This document shows, piece by piece, positions 16,727-25,582 of a stretch of DNA of 64,000 bases; the stretch's first letter is position 1, and every line of letters begins with the position of its first letter. The stretch spans positions 372,001-436,000 of the forward strand of contig NZ_CP133778.1 in NCBI RefSeq assembly GCF_034347405.1, written 5' to 3'. Source of the DNA: Pseudomonas sp. CCC3.1 (GTDB lineage: Bacteria; Pseudomonadota; Gammaproteobacteria; Pseudomonadales; Pseudomonadaceae). The notes under the pieces were generated by a model. It was not told where the DNA came from, ran no database searches, and saw only the letters and a program-made list of their open reading frames with translations. The translations under genes and the position numbers were made by a program.

Positions 16727-16818
16727 TGTAGTCGCTGCCGCAGGCTGCGATGGGTCGCGCAGAGACCCTGATGTTGAAGGTCCTGCGGCCCTTATCGCAG
16801 CCTGCGGCAGCGGCTACA
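16727..16818. repeat. REP pair, TGTAGCCGCTGCCGCAGGC family
   Basis: Inverted arms of 24 bp at 16727-16750 and 16795-16818 (consensus TGTAGCCGCTGCCGCAGGCT) with one mismatch, 44 bp apart. It lies between the leuC start and the opuCA end. Related copies occur at 55774 and 60819. Confidence 0.85.
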
Positions 16819-16821
16819 GGG

Positions 16822-17979
16822 TTAGGCCAGCGCGGTTTCGGCGGGCGAAACAATGCTGGTCTTGGCGCCACGCGAGCGACCCGAGCTCAGGTACGCGGCA
16901 ATCGATTCTTGCGTCACCTCCCCCTGGAACACGTGTTCGGCGTCCATGACCGGCAACCACGAGCGGTTGAACTCGTACATGCGCGACAGCAGGATGCGCA
17001 AGTGCTCTTCGGAGGCCGCCGTGGCGGTGAATTCGCGCAGGTATTGGCCGCAGGTGCCGGTCTGGCGATGCAGGTCGCGACGGCGCACGTAGCCCAATGC
17101 CTTGTTCTCGGCGCAGGTCACTACCACGTAACGGCGGTCGAGTTCGTCCATCAACTCCAACGCCTCGCCAACCGGCGTTTCAGGGCTGACCGATGGCGCG
17201 TTGTCGGCCGCGTCTTCGGCTTTGACCAACAGCAAGCGCTTGAGTGTGCTGTCCTGGCCCACGAAGTTGCTGACAAAGTCATCGGCCGGGTGCGCCAGCA
17301 AAGTGTCCGGGTGGTCCATTTGCAGCAGTTTGCCGCCCCGGAAGATGGCGATTTTGTCGCCCAGCTTGATCGCTTCGTCAATGTCGTGGCTGACCATGAT
17401 CACGGTCTTGTTCAGCGCGCGCTGCATTTCGAAGAACTCGTTCTGGATCATCTCGCGGTTGATCGGGTCGACCGCGCCGAATGGCTCATCCATCAATAGC
17501 AGCGGTGCGTCGGCCGCCAGAGCACGAATCACGCCGATACGCTGCTGCTGGCCGCCCGACAATTCACGCGGGTAGCGATGCAGGTACTGCTTGGGCTCCA
17601 GCTTGATCATGCTCATCAGTTCGCGGGCACGGTCGTGGCACTTCTGTTTGTCCCAACCCAGCAGGCGCGGGACCACGGTGATGTTTTCTTCGATGGTCAT
17701 GTTCGGAAACAAACCGATCTGCTGAATCACATAACCGATATTGCGACGCAAGGTGACTGCGTCCAGATCGGTGGTGTCTTCGCCATTGATCAAAATCTTG
17801 CCGGAGGTCGGCTTGATCAGGCGGTTGATCATTTTCAGCGTGGTGCTTTTGCCGCAACCCGAAGGCCCGAGGAATACGCAGATTTCGCCTTCGTTGACGG
17901 TCAGGCTTACCGAGTCCACGGCCTTTACATCTTTGCCGTTGCTTTGGAAGGTCTTGCTGAGGTTTTGAAGTTCGATCAT
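16822..17979 (-). CDS. opuCA: osmoprotectant ABC transporter ATP-binding subunit with CBS domains
   Basis: ATPase driving quaternary-amine (glycine betaine/choline/carnitine type) uptake at the inner membrane. It starts at the ATG at 17979 inside an ATGA overlap with the permease stop, giving 385 residues. Walker A is GPSGCGKST (38-46), the signature is LSGGQQQRIG and Walker B is LLLMDEP. The C-terminal ~120 residues carry a tandem CBS pair (TPVGEALELMDELDRRYVVV to VMDAEHVFQGEVTQESIA), which in OpuA-type ATPases senses ionic strength or nucleotides. Last gene of the four-gene opuCD-CC-CB-CA operon. Confidence 0.92.
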   Translation of the reverse strand: MIELQNLSKTFQSNGKDVKAVDSVSLTVNEGEICVFLGPSGCGKSTTLKMINRLIKPTSGKILINGEDTTDLDAVTLRRNIGYVIQQIGLFPNMTIEENITVVPRLLGWDKQKCHDRARELMSMIKLEPKQYLHRYPRELSGGQQQRIGVIRALAADAPLLLMDEPFGAVDPINREMIQNEFFEMQRALNKTVIMVSHDIDEAIKLGDKIAIFRGGKLLQMDHPDTLLAHPADDFVSNFVGQDSTLKRLLLVKAEDAADNAPSVSPETPVGEALELMDELDRRYVVVTCAENKALGYVRRRDLHRQTGTCGQYLREFTATAASEEHLRILLSRMYEFNRSWLPVMDAEHVFQGEVTQESIAAYLSSGRSRGAKTSIVSPAETALA

Positions 17980-18629
17980 TTGAGCAGTCCTTTTGGAGTC
18001 AGCGAGCGTTGCAGCCATTGCAGAAGCAAGTCAGCGAAGATGGCCAGAAGGCTGACCAATACTGCGCCGACGATCAGCATCGACATGTCACTGCGGCTGA
18101 TTGCAGCAAGAATAAGTACACCCAGACCACCCGCGCCGATGGTGGCAGCGATGGTCATGACGCCAATGTTCATGACCACGGCGGTGCGTACACCGGCCAG
18201 GATCACCGGCACGGCGATGGGCAGTTCAACCATGCGCAAGCGCTGGCTAAAGGTCATGCCGATGCCGCGGGCGGCTTCGCGAATACCGGCTTCCACACCC
18301 GTGAGGGCGAGGTAGGTGTTTCGCATGATCGGCAGCAGCGAGTACAAAAACACTGCCGTAATGGCTGGCATCGGGCCCAGGCCCTGGCCGAACTTGGAGT
18401 AGAACGGCAGCAGCAGGCCGAACAGCGCAATCGAAGGGATGGTCAGCAGCACCGTGGCACTGGCTTGCATCGGGCCAGCCAGCGACGGAAAGCGGGTCAT
18501 CAGCACGCCGAGCGGTACGCCGACCACGATGGCCAGGGTCACAGCAATTCCGACCAAGGTGATGTGCTGCAACGTCAGGTGTGCGACCAGCGTCCAGTCC
18601 ATGTGGGAAAAGGCGTTTAGAAATTCCAT
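17976..18629 (-). CDS. opuCB: osmoprotectant ABC transporter permease
   Basis: 217-residue inner-membrane permease with about five to six transmembrane helices. It carries the binding-protein-dependent EAA-type loop EAARGIGMTFSQRLRMVELP, which docks the ATPase. Its stop overlaps the opuCA start by four bases, implying translational coupling. Order and size match the Pseudomonas OpuC system (PA3888-PA3891 as recalled). Confidence 0.92.
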   Translation of the reverse strand: MEFLNAFSHMDWTLVAHLTLQHITLVGIAVTLAIVVGVPLGVLMTRFPSLAGPMQASATVLLTIPSIALFGLLLPFYSKFGQGLGPMPAITAVFLYSLLPIMRNTYLALTGVEAGIREAARGIGMTFSQRLRMVELPIAVPVILAGVRTAVVMNIGVMTIAATIGAGGLGVLILAAISRSDMSMLIVGAVLVSLLAIFADLLLQWLQRSLTPKGLLK

Positions 18630-18638
18630 GTCTTCTCC

Positions 18639-19532
18639 TCAGTTGAGTGGGTGTTGGCGCAGAAAGTCTGCGGCGACTTTGGACGGGCTTTCGTGGTCGA
18701 CGTCGACCCGTGCGTTGAGTTGGCGCATGGTTTCGTCATCAAACAGATCGGCCAGCGGCTTGAGCAGACCTTCGAGGTCCGGGTGCTGATCCAGATAGGC
18801 TTTACGCACCACTGGCGCTGCGGTGTAGTCCGGGAAGTAATGCTTGTCGTCGTCCAGCAGCTTGAGGTTGAAAGCGCTCAAGCGCCCGTCGGTGGTGTAC
18901 ACCAGACCGGCAAACACCTGACCGTTCTTCAGCGCGGTGTAGACCAGTCCGGCGTCCATCTGGCGAATGTTTTTGCGGGTCAGGTCCATGTCGTAGAGCT
19001 TGACCATGCCCTGCAAGCCGTCGGAGCGATTGGCGAACTCGGTGTCCAGTGCCACCAGCGCCCCTTTGTTTTGCGGGTCACGCAGCGCCTTGTCCAGATC
19101 GCTGATGCTGTTGATGTCCGGGAACTCTTCAGCCACGTTTTGTGGCAGTGCCAGCGCATAGGTGTTGCTGAACTTGGACGGGTGCAGCCAGATCAGTCCC
19201 TGTTTTGCGTCGACTTCTTTGACCCGATCGTAGGCGTGCTCTTTGTCGAGCTTCTCAGTGATGTGGTTGTAGGCCACCAGCGACACACCGGTGTACTCCC
19301 ACACCATGTCCAGTTGTCCGGATTCATGGGCGGAGCGTGCCAGGCTGCTGCCCAGTCCGCCGGTGACCTGGGCGTTGTAGCCCTTGCTATTGAGGTACTG
19401 CGAGGTGATTTCCGCGAGCAGTGTTTGCTCGGTAAACACGCGCGCCCCGATGCGGATCAAAGGTTTTTCAGCGGCTTGGACAATTCCTGCGCACAGCAGG
19501 ACGCAGCCTAATAAAAAGCTAATTTTCTTCAT
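18639..19532 (-). CDS. opuCC: osmoprotectant-binding periplasmic protein
   Basis: 297-residue substrate-binding protein of the OpuAC/OsmF family. The signal peptide is MKKISFLLGCVLLCAGIVQA, ending before AEKPLIR. Family motifs include IGARVFTEQTLLAEI, the D-x-x-WEYTGVSLV element and QVFAGLVYTTDGRLSAFNLK, typical of choline/betaine binders. It is encoded between the two permeases, as in OpuC operons. Exact ligand preference (choline, carnitine or betaine) is not readable. Confidence 0.9.
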   Translation of the reverse strand: MKKISFLLGCVLLCAGIVQAAEKPLIRIGARVFTEQTLLAEITSQYLNSKGYNAQVTGGLGSSLARSAHESGQLDMVWEYTGVSLVAYNHITEKLDKEHAYDRVKEVDAKQGLIWLHPSKFSNTYALALPQNVAEEFPDINSISDLDKALRDPQNKGALVALDTEFANRSDGLQGMVKLYDMDLTRKNIRQMDAGLVYTALKNGQVFAGLVYTTDGRLSAFNLKLLDDDKHYFPDYTAAPVVRKAYLDQHPDLEGLLKPLADLFDDETMRQLNARVDVDHESPSKVAADFLRQHPLN

Positions 19533-19556
19533 GGTTATTCCTTTGCTCAGCCGGAC

Positions 19557-20273
19557 CTATGCAGGTCGCAGACCGCGTTCCAGCCAGCGGCGGCTGATGA
19601 GTATCACCAGGCCGTCGAGCAGCAATGCCAACAGCGCGGTGCAAGCTGCGCCAAGGATCAATTGCGGCTGATTGTTAAGGGCGATGCCAGGGAAAATCAG
19701 GCTGCCCAGGCTGTTGGCGCCGATCAGGAACGCCAGCGGTGCAGTGCCGACGTTGATCGCCAGAGCCACTCGCACACCGCCCATGATGATGGGCACGGCA
19801 TTGGGCAGTTCGACCCTCCAAAGCACTTGGCCCGGGGTCATGCCGATGCCGACGGCGGCTTCCTTGAGTGAACCCTGAACGTTTTTCAGGCCTTCGTAGG
19901 TGTTGCGCACAATGGGCAGCAACGAGGCGAGAAACAGGGCGAAGATGGCAGGCCCGCTGCCGATCCCCAGAAAGCCCAGGGCAATGGCCAGTACCGCTAG
20001 AGGTGGCACGGTGTTACCGATGTTGAAGACCTGCATGAAGCGTTCCGCACGTCCGGCCATATTCGGTCGGCTGAGGAAAATGCCAGCGGGTATCCCTACA
20101 ACGAGGGCGGCAAGCATTGAAGCGAGTACGAGGTACAGGTGGGCTTGCAGGTAGAACAACAAATCATCTTGATAGTGTTCGATAGTGCTGATGCCGATCC
20201 AGTGGACCAACAGGGCCAGGAGGGCGGCAACAGCCACGCATCCTATAAGCCCTTTTCCATAGCGATTAGCCAC
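19557..20273 (-). CDS. opuCD: osmoprotectant ABC transporter permease (first gene of the operon)
   Basis: 238-residue permease with about six transmembrane segments and the docking loop EAAVGIGMTPGQVLWRVELP. It starts with GTG at 20273, eight bases behind a strong AAGGAG; no in-frame ATG fits better. It heads the opuC operon, which runs away from prfC. Confidence 0.9.
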   Translation of the reverse strand: MANRYGKGLIGCVAVAALLALLVHWIGISTIEHYQDDLLFYLQAHLYLVLASMLAALVVGIPAGIFLSRPNMAGRAERFMQVFNIGNTVPPLAVLAIALGFLGIGSGPAIFALFLASLLPIVRNTYEGLKNVQGSLKEAAVGIGMTPGQVLWRVELPNAVPIIMGGVRVALAINVGTAPLAFLIGANSLGSLIFPGIALNNQPQLILGAACTALLALLLDGLVILISRRWLERGLRPA

Positions 20274-20610
20274 AGACGGACTCCTTTTTTTCAGTCGGCG
20301 GACACATTGTCATGTGGCAAGGCCATTTCTGGCTGCCGACAACGTGTTCGCGAAGAGCAACAAGTGGGTGCGAAAAACGCCTCCATCACCTGTCATTAGC
20401 GCAGCCTCGTCAGGCTAACTTGCTGATATTTCAGCCCCTGACGGTTTGTCGTATCAGGAGAGTGGACGCCTCCACTGCGCAAAAGGTTCACATTTTTTAC
20501 GGCACATTGCCACCCTTGTCCGACGAGCAAGGGTACCAACGGTGGCTGTACAGCCCTGATTTGGGCTATAATCCGCGCCCTTTTTTGAATCAATCGTCAG
20601 GCGATTTCCC
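20274..20610. other. divergent promoter region between opuC and prfC
   Basis: 337 bp with no convincing gene. A TATAAT hexamer at 20567-20572 is the likely prfC -10 element; the -35 position is poor. A 7-bp hairpin (ACCCTTG/CAAGGGT, 20512-20534) lies upstream of it. The opuC side carries the AAGGAG ribosome site. Confidence 0.4.
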
Positions 20611-22194
20611 ATGACCCAACAGGCCGCCGAAGTCGCGAAACGCCGCACTTTCGCTATTATTTCCCACCCCGATGCGGGTAAGACCACCATCACTGAAAAG
20701 CTCTTGCTGATGGGTAAGGCGATTGCTGTCGCCGGTACGGTGAAATCGCGAAAGTCCGACCGCCATGCCACCTCCGACTGGATGGAAATGGAGAAACAAC
20801 GGGGTATTTCGATTACCACGTCGGTCATGCAGTTCCCGTATCGCGACCACATGATCAACCTGCTCGACACTCCGGGCCACGAAGACTTCTCGGAAGATAC
20901 CTACCGCACATTGACGGCGGTCGACTCGGCCCTGATGGTGCTCGATGGCGGTAAAGGGGTTGAGCCTCGGACCATCGCCCTGATGGACGTGTGCCGTCTG
21001 CGTGACACGCCTATCGTCAGCTTCATCAACAAACTCGACCGCGACATTCGCGATCCGATCGAGTTGCTGGACGAAATCGAAGCGGTCCTCAAGATCAAGG
21101 CGGCGCCGATCACCTGGCCGATTGGCTGCTACCGCGACTTCAAGGGTGTTTATCACCTGGCTGACGACTACATCATCGTCTACACCGCCGGTCACGGTCA
21201 TGAGCGCACTGACGTCAAAATCATCGAGAAACTCGACTCTGACGAAGCCCGCGCCCACTTGGGTGACGAGTACGATCGCTTTGTCGATCAGTTGGAACTG
21301 GTTCAAGGCGCCTGCCATGAATTCAACCAGCAGGAATTCCTTGATGGCCAACTGACCCCGGTGTTCTTCGGTACCGCGTTGGGCAACTTTGGTGTCGATC
21401 ACGTGCTCGATGCTGTGGTCAATTGGGCACCGAAGCCGTTGGCCCGTGTGGCCAATGAGCGCACCGTTGAGCCGGTTGAAGAGAAGTTCAGCGGTTTCGT
21501 GTTCAAGATCCAGGCGAACATGGACCCCAAACACCGCGACCGCATTGCCTTTATGCGCATTTGCTCGGGCAAGTACGAAAAGGGCATGAAAATGCGCCAC
21601 GTTCGTACCGGCAAAGACGTGCGCATCGGCGACGCGCTGACGTTCTTCTCCTCCGAGCGTGAGCAGCTTGAAGAAGCCTTTGCGGGCGACATCATCGGTT
21701 TGCACAACCACGGCACCATCCAGATCGGTGACACGTTCACCGAAGGTGAGAGCCTGAGCTTTACCGGTATCCCGCACTTCGCTCCGGAACTGTTCCGTCG
21801 TGTACGTCTGCGCGATCCGCTCAAGTCCAAGCAATTGCGTCAGGGCTTGCAGCAACTCGCCGAAGAAGGCGCCACACAGGTGTTCTTCCCGGAGCGCAGC
21901 AACGACATCATTCTGGGGGCCGTGGGTGTGCTGCAATTCGACGTGGTCGCGAGCCGCCTGAAAGAAGAATACAAAGTGGAATGCTCCTACGAGCCAATCA
22001 CCGTGTACTCGGCGCGCTGGATTGACTGCGACGATAAAAAGAAAATGGAAGAATTCCGTGTCAAAGCGGTGGAAAACCTGGCTGTGGACGGTGGCGGTCA
22101 CCTGACTTACCTGGCCCCGACCCGCGTTAACCTGGCGTTGATGGAAGAGCGCTGGCCTGACGTGAGCTTCCGTGCAACGCGTGAGCATCACTAA
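20611..22194 (+). CDS. prfC: peptide chain release factor 3
   Basis: GTPase that ejects RF1/RF2 from the ribosome after peptide release. 527 residues, the standard length. G1 is SHPDAGKTT (18-26), G3 is DTPGHEDF and G4 is NKLD. The switch region ([20 protein letters not shown]) and the C-terminal RF3 domain are complete. It is followed by a canonical terminator. It is a core gene and marks the left edge of the accessory tccC region. Confidence 0.97.
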   Translation: MTQQAAEVAKRRTFAIISHPDAGKTTITEKLLLMGKAIAVAGTVKSRKSDRHATSDWMEMEKQRGISITTSVMQFPYRDHMINLLDTPGHEDFSEDTYRTLTAVDSALMVLDGGKGVEPRTIALMDVCRLRDTPIVSFINKLDRDIRDPIELLDEIEAVLKIKAAPITWPIGCYRDFKGVYHLADDYIIVYTAGHGHERTDVKIIEKLDSDEARAHLGDEYDRFVDQLELVQGACHEFNQQEFLDGQLTPVFFGTALGNFGVDHVLDAVVNWAPKPLARVANERTVEPVEEKFSGFVFKIQANMDPKHRDRIAFMRICSGKYEKGMKMRHVRTGKDVRIGDALTFFSSEREQLEEAFAGDIIGLHNHGTIQIGDTFTEGESLSFTGIPHFAPELFRRVRLRDPLKSKQLRQGLQQLAEEGATQVFFPERSNDIILGAVGVLQFDVVASRLKEEYKVECSYEPITVYSARWIDCDDKKKMEEFRVKAVENLAVDGGGHLTYLAPTRVNLALMEERWPDVSFRATREHH

Positions 22195-22220
22195 GCACTC
22201 CGGCGTTAAGGGTTAAAAAA

Positions 22221-22247
22221 GCGAAGCCTTCGGGCTTCGCTTTTTTT
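22221..22247 (+). terminator. prfC intrinsic terminator
   Basis: 8-bp stem GCGAAGCC / GGCTTCGC with loop TTCG followed by seven T residues, 26 bp past the prfC stop. Confidence 0.93.
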
Positions 22248-22342
22248 ATGCCTGGCTATTTCAAATAGGTCTATCGCCTGCTTTAAGTTTCTGGAAAAGC
22301 CCCATAAGGCGGAGTAGTTTTAAGCCGTCCCCCCACCACAGG

Positions 22343-22651
22343 ATGGAAATGGCTATGAAGCTTTTTCAGCGTTTTGTGTTGTTGCTTAAGGTGTTGGTGT
22401 TGTTGACGGTCAGTGCATCAGCGGCATGGGCGAGTAACCCGTTGCAGAGTCCGGGGGCAGGGGTTTCTGCCACAGGTATGCCGGGGCCGACAGTTAATGC
22501 TTTGTACAAATCAGATTCGGAGCCGGGTGATCAAGGCCAGGGCGGCAGCTCAGGCTACGACGACCAGACCGACGGTGATGGTGGCGCCAATGGCGGTGGC
22601 AGTAGCGGCGATGACAGTAGCGATGACGACGATGGCGACAGCCAGACATAA
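22343..22651 (+). CDS. small secreted acidic Gly/Asp/Ser-rich protein, unknown
   Basis: 102 residues. The clear signal peptide (FVLLLKVLVLLTVSASAAWA, cut before SNPLQ) is followed by a short linker and a disordered tail from about residue 57 rich in D, G and S (SSGDDSSDDDDGDSQT). Alternative in-frame ATGs are at 22349 and 22355. The acidic repeats could bind calcium or simply be unstructured; no family is recognised. It lies between prfC and the tccC-like gene on the same strand, but a REP palindrome separates it from tccC, so a shared transcript is uncertain. Confidence 0.6.
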   Translation: MEMAMKLFQRFVLLLKVLVLLTVSASAAWASNPLQSPGAGVSATGMPGPTVNALYKSDSEPGDQGQGGSSGYDDQTDGDGGANGGGSSGDDSSDDDDGDSQT

Positions 22652-22661
22652 ACCCTGGCCC

Positions 22662-22692
22662 CTGTAGGCGCGAGACAGGCTCGCGCCTACAG
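22662..22692. repeat. REP-like palindrome
   Basis: Perfect 13-bp arms (CTGTAGGCGCGAG and its complement) around loop ACAGG, just past the stop of the small acidic protein gene. It resembles the GTAGGAGCGAG REP family elsewhere in the window. Confidence 0.75.
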
Positions 22693-22765
22693 AATACGGT
22701 GGTTAAGAGCAATGGTTCATCGCCTGTTTGCCTGTTTAGCGCCCGCCAAAGCAAAGGTAATGTTC

Positions 22766-25486
22766 ATGCCTCGCTCACCAACGTTGTTATGCCAGCACAC
22801 CCCGACCTTGGCGGTTTTTGATCCGCGTGGCTTGCAGGTCCGTACTGTGAGTTTCTGCCGCTCAGCCGAGACAGGCCCTGCCGATGAACGGATAAACCGA
22901 AACGCTTATGACGCCATGGGCCGCTTGCAGGCGCAGTGGGACCCGCGTTTGTGGGCACTGCACTCGCAAGGCGCACCAGCCAATGTGAACGTTGTTTATT
23001 CACTCACGCAAAAAAGCGTGTATTCGGGGCGTTCAGATGCAGGAGAGCGTACCCACTTGTTTAATGATGCTCAGCAATGTGTTCAGCAATGGGACAGCCA
23101 AGGCAGACTGCGCCTGAGTGTCTTTGACGGTTCTATGCGTATCAAGGCTACGTTTGAGGAGGGCATATGTTCGGCGCGATATGAATACGCCGATGGTCGT
23201 GATGAGTTTTCCGGGCATAACCAATGCGGGCGCTTGATTCGGCATGATGACTCTGCGGGGACTCAGACGTTTAATGAATTTGCTATTAATGGTGGTGTGA
23301 CGTCACAGACTCGGCGTTTTCTTCGTGATCTTGTAGAGCCTGATTGGCCACTCCAATGGCAAGAGCGGGAGGAGCTGCTTGAACCACTCAACCAGCAAGC
23401 CACCACCACGTGGGTCTATAACGCTCAAAACGATTCAGTGGCGCAAAAGGATGCAAAGGGTAATCAGCAGTTTTTTCGATACAGCATTGCCGGTCAATTA
23501 CAGTCCGTTAGCGTGCAGTTAAATAATCAGTCCGCGCCGCAGTGTGTTGTCAGTGCTATTGGATATAACGCTCAAGATAAAATTGAACAGGAAGTTACGG
23601 GTAACGGGGTGACGAGTACAGTTCAGTATTGCCCGGCCAGTGGCCGGATGATTCGGATTAAAGCGCAACGCTCTTCGGGCTTTGTTTTGCAGGATTTGCA
23701 CTATCAGCACGACCCGGTCGGCAACATAATCAGTGCCGAGGATGCTGTTCCATCCACACGCTACTTTGCCAATCAGCGTGTGGAACCCGTTAACCGATAT
23801 GCCTACGATAGCGTGTACCAGTTGATTGAAGCCACAGGATGGGAGGCGGGCGGTTTAAACAAGGGGCCGTTTTTCAATCGCTTTGCTGATACCCGGGCGG
23901 TGGGCAATTATTGGCAAACGTATACTTACGATGCCAGTGGCAATGTGTTGAGCTTGGCGCACGTGGGACCACAGTCCCATAGCCAGGTGATGACCATCGC
24001 ACAGTACAGTAACCGGGCACTCCCCGAGCGTGAAGGGGGCGCCCCTACTGAAGAAGAGATCGCGGCAGCGTTTGATGGCAACGGTAACCGGTTGATGCTC
24101 CAGGCCGGGCAATCAATGATGTGGGATTCGCGTAATCAGTTGCGGGAAGTGAACCCTGTAGCGCGTCCGGATGGCAATAATGATAGTGAACTCTATATTT
24201 ATGGTGCCAATGGCCTGCGTTGTCGCAAGGTACGGTTAGCCCAGACCAAGGCTCGAACACTGATCTCGGAAACACGCTATCTCCCGGGCCTGGAGTTACG
24301 AACGTGCGCTGTTACCCAGAAAGTCGTTCAAGAGATCCGTATAAATGCCGGGCGTACTCGGGCTCGGGTGTTGCAGTGCATTACGCCACCTGAAGGTGCT
24401 AACGATCCAGTGCTTTACTGTCTCACTGATCACTTGGGTTCTGACTGTATAGAGTTGGACAGCGAAGCTCGGATCATCAGTCAGGAAACCTATCATCCTT
24501 TCGGCACAACGGCTTGGTTTGCAGGACGCAACGAAGTTGAGTTCCGTTATAAAACGCGTCATTACTCAGGGCGAGAGCATGATGCAACAGGCCTTGTCTA
24601 TTACGGGCTTCGTTATTATGCCCCTTGGTTAATGCATTGGTTGAATCCTGACCCTCTGAGCGATATTGACGGATTAAATCTTTATCGATTCGTCCACAAT
24701 AACCCGGTGACACTACTGGATGTGTTGGGGGCCCTACCCACCGATGATGAGGCTGATGTAGAGGTGGCCCTGGAGGCCGTAGAGTCATCCGATCACTTTT
24801 ATGAACAGATCACTTATGAAGGTATCGATAGCAGAGCGGCAGATGACGCGAGCAATAGCTATAAAACCGAGGGTATTGCTCAAAGGCTGTTTGATCTTGA
24901 CTATCAGTCATTCTCCGGGGGTAAGCGGGAATTTAATATGATCAACACTGTTGATCTGGAGAGTGGGCTGGTTTCTACCGATATTACTGCTCGGGATGGT
25001 TTTCAGGCTGTGGCTGGTATCTTTGTGAATGTGTATACGCCTTCAAAGTGGGTGTTTAAAGAGAACTATCGAGAGTCTCACGCGGGCCAGCAATTTTTTG
25101 CCAATGACATTACGCGGCATCAATACCGACTGGTTTCGAAAGCCATGGGCTTCTTCGGAAAACTGCCTTCGATGATTGTCAGATTTGATGTTCAAAACTA
25201 TCGGACCCTAAAAGAAACCAGTGGGCTGGAAAATCATCACGCGCAGATGCATCGCGTCTTTCTGGGCAATACGCCCAATGGCAAAAGCACCGCCAGGATT
25301 CTTAAGGATTTTGGGCTGCGTGCGACGGGCGTAGAGCGAAAAAATGAACACGGGCTGCAAAATTTTTATATTTCAATCGTGCCTGATTTTTTCAACCCCA
25401 AGCTAGCGTGGAAGTCTGCAGTGAAACGGACAATTGCGAGTCATAAGCCCAATGGCGGCAACGCAAGCAGAGTGGGGCGTTCCTGA
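22766..25486 (+). CDS. tccC: TccC-like Tc-toxin C subunit: RHS-repeat shell with unplaced C-terminal toxin tail
   Basis: 906 residues from the ATG at 22766 (AAAGG ribosome site eight bases upstream; the ATG at 22760 is also in frame). The N-terminus (PTLAVFDPRGLQVRTVSFCR, then RNAYDAMGRL and WDPRLWAL) is the TccC signature. YD/RHS repeats follow (YDASGNVLSLAH, YDSVYQLIEATG, GLVYYGLRYYAPWL). The conserved self-cleavage block DPLSDIDGLNLYRFVHNNP (about 628-646) ends the shell at about residue 652. In Tc toxins the C protein forms a cocoon with TcB and releases its hypervariable tail into target cells. The last ~250 residues are that tail; they contain ENHHAQMHRVFLGNTPNGKS and match no toxin family I can name. 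No TcA or TcB gene is in the window. Base use is more AT-rich than the neighbours. Confidence 0.88.
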   Translation: MPRSPTLLCQHTPTLAVFDPRGLQVRTVSFCRSAETGPADERINRNAYDAMGRLQAQWDPRLWALHSQGAPANVNVVYSLTQKSVYSGRSDAGERTHLFNDAQQCVQQWDSQGRLRLSVFDGSMRIKATFEEGICSARYEYADGRDEFSGHNQCGRLIRHDDSAGTQTFNEFAINGGVTSQTRRFLRDLVEPDWPLQWQEREELLEPLNQQATTTWVYNAQNDSVAQKDAKGNQQFFRYSIAGQLQSVSVQLNNQSAPQCVVSAIGYNAQDKIEQEVTGNGVTSTVQYCPASGRMIRIKAQRSSGFVLQDLHYQHDPVGNIISAEDAVPSTRYFANQRVEPVNRYAYDSVYQLIEATGWEAGGLNKGPFFNRFADTRAVGNYWQTYTYDASGNVLSLAHVGPQSHSQVMTIAQYSNRALPEREGGAPTEEEIAAAFDGNGNRLMLQAGQSMMWDSRNQLREVNPVARPDGNNDSELYIYGANGLRCRKVRLAQTKARTLISETRYLPGLELRTCAVTQKVVQEIRINAGRTRARVLQCITPPEGANDPVLYCLTDHLGSDCIELDSEARIISQETYHPFGTTAWFAGRNEVEFRYKTRHYSGREHDATGLVYYGLRYYAPWLMHWLNPDPLSDIDGLNLYRFVHNNPVTLLDVLGALPTDDEADVEVALEAVESSDHFYEQITYEGIDSRAADDASNSYKTEGIAQRLFDLDYQSFSGGKREFNMINTVDLESGLVSTDITARDGFQAVAGIFVNVYTPSKWVFKENYRESHAGQQFFANDITRHQYRLVSKAMGFFGKLPSMIVRFDVQNYRTLKETSGLENHHAQMHRVFLGNTPNGKSTARILKDFGLRATGVERKNEHGLQNFYISIVPDFFNPKLAWKSAVKRTIASHKPNGGNASRVGRS

Positions 25487-25493
25487 TGCCGTG

Positions 25494-25556
25494 GTAGGAG
25501 CGAGCGTGTTCGCGATCTTTTGAACATCAACCGATCACGAGCAAGCTCGCTCCTGC
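25494..25556. repeat. REP pair, GTAGGAGCGAGC family
   Basis: Imperfect inverted arms 25494-25517 and 25533-25556 (GTAGGAGCGAG...CGCGATC and complement), between convergent tccC and dppF. Same family as the copies near 41135, 48704, 52343 and 59658. Confidence 0.8.
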
Positions 25557-25582
25557 AGGGCCTTGTTGTGCGGGCTGATTTA

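Noticed and set aside
20590..22191. Minus-strand open frame of 533 residues opposite prfC
   Set aside because: Fully antisense to a complete, unmistakable RF3 gene; a GC-bias shadow.
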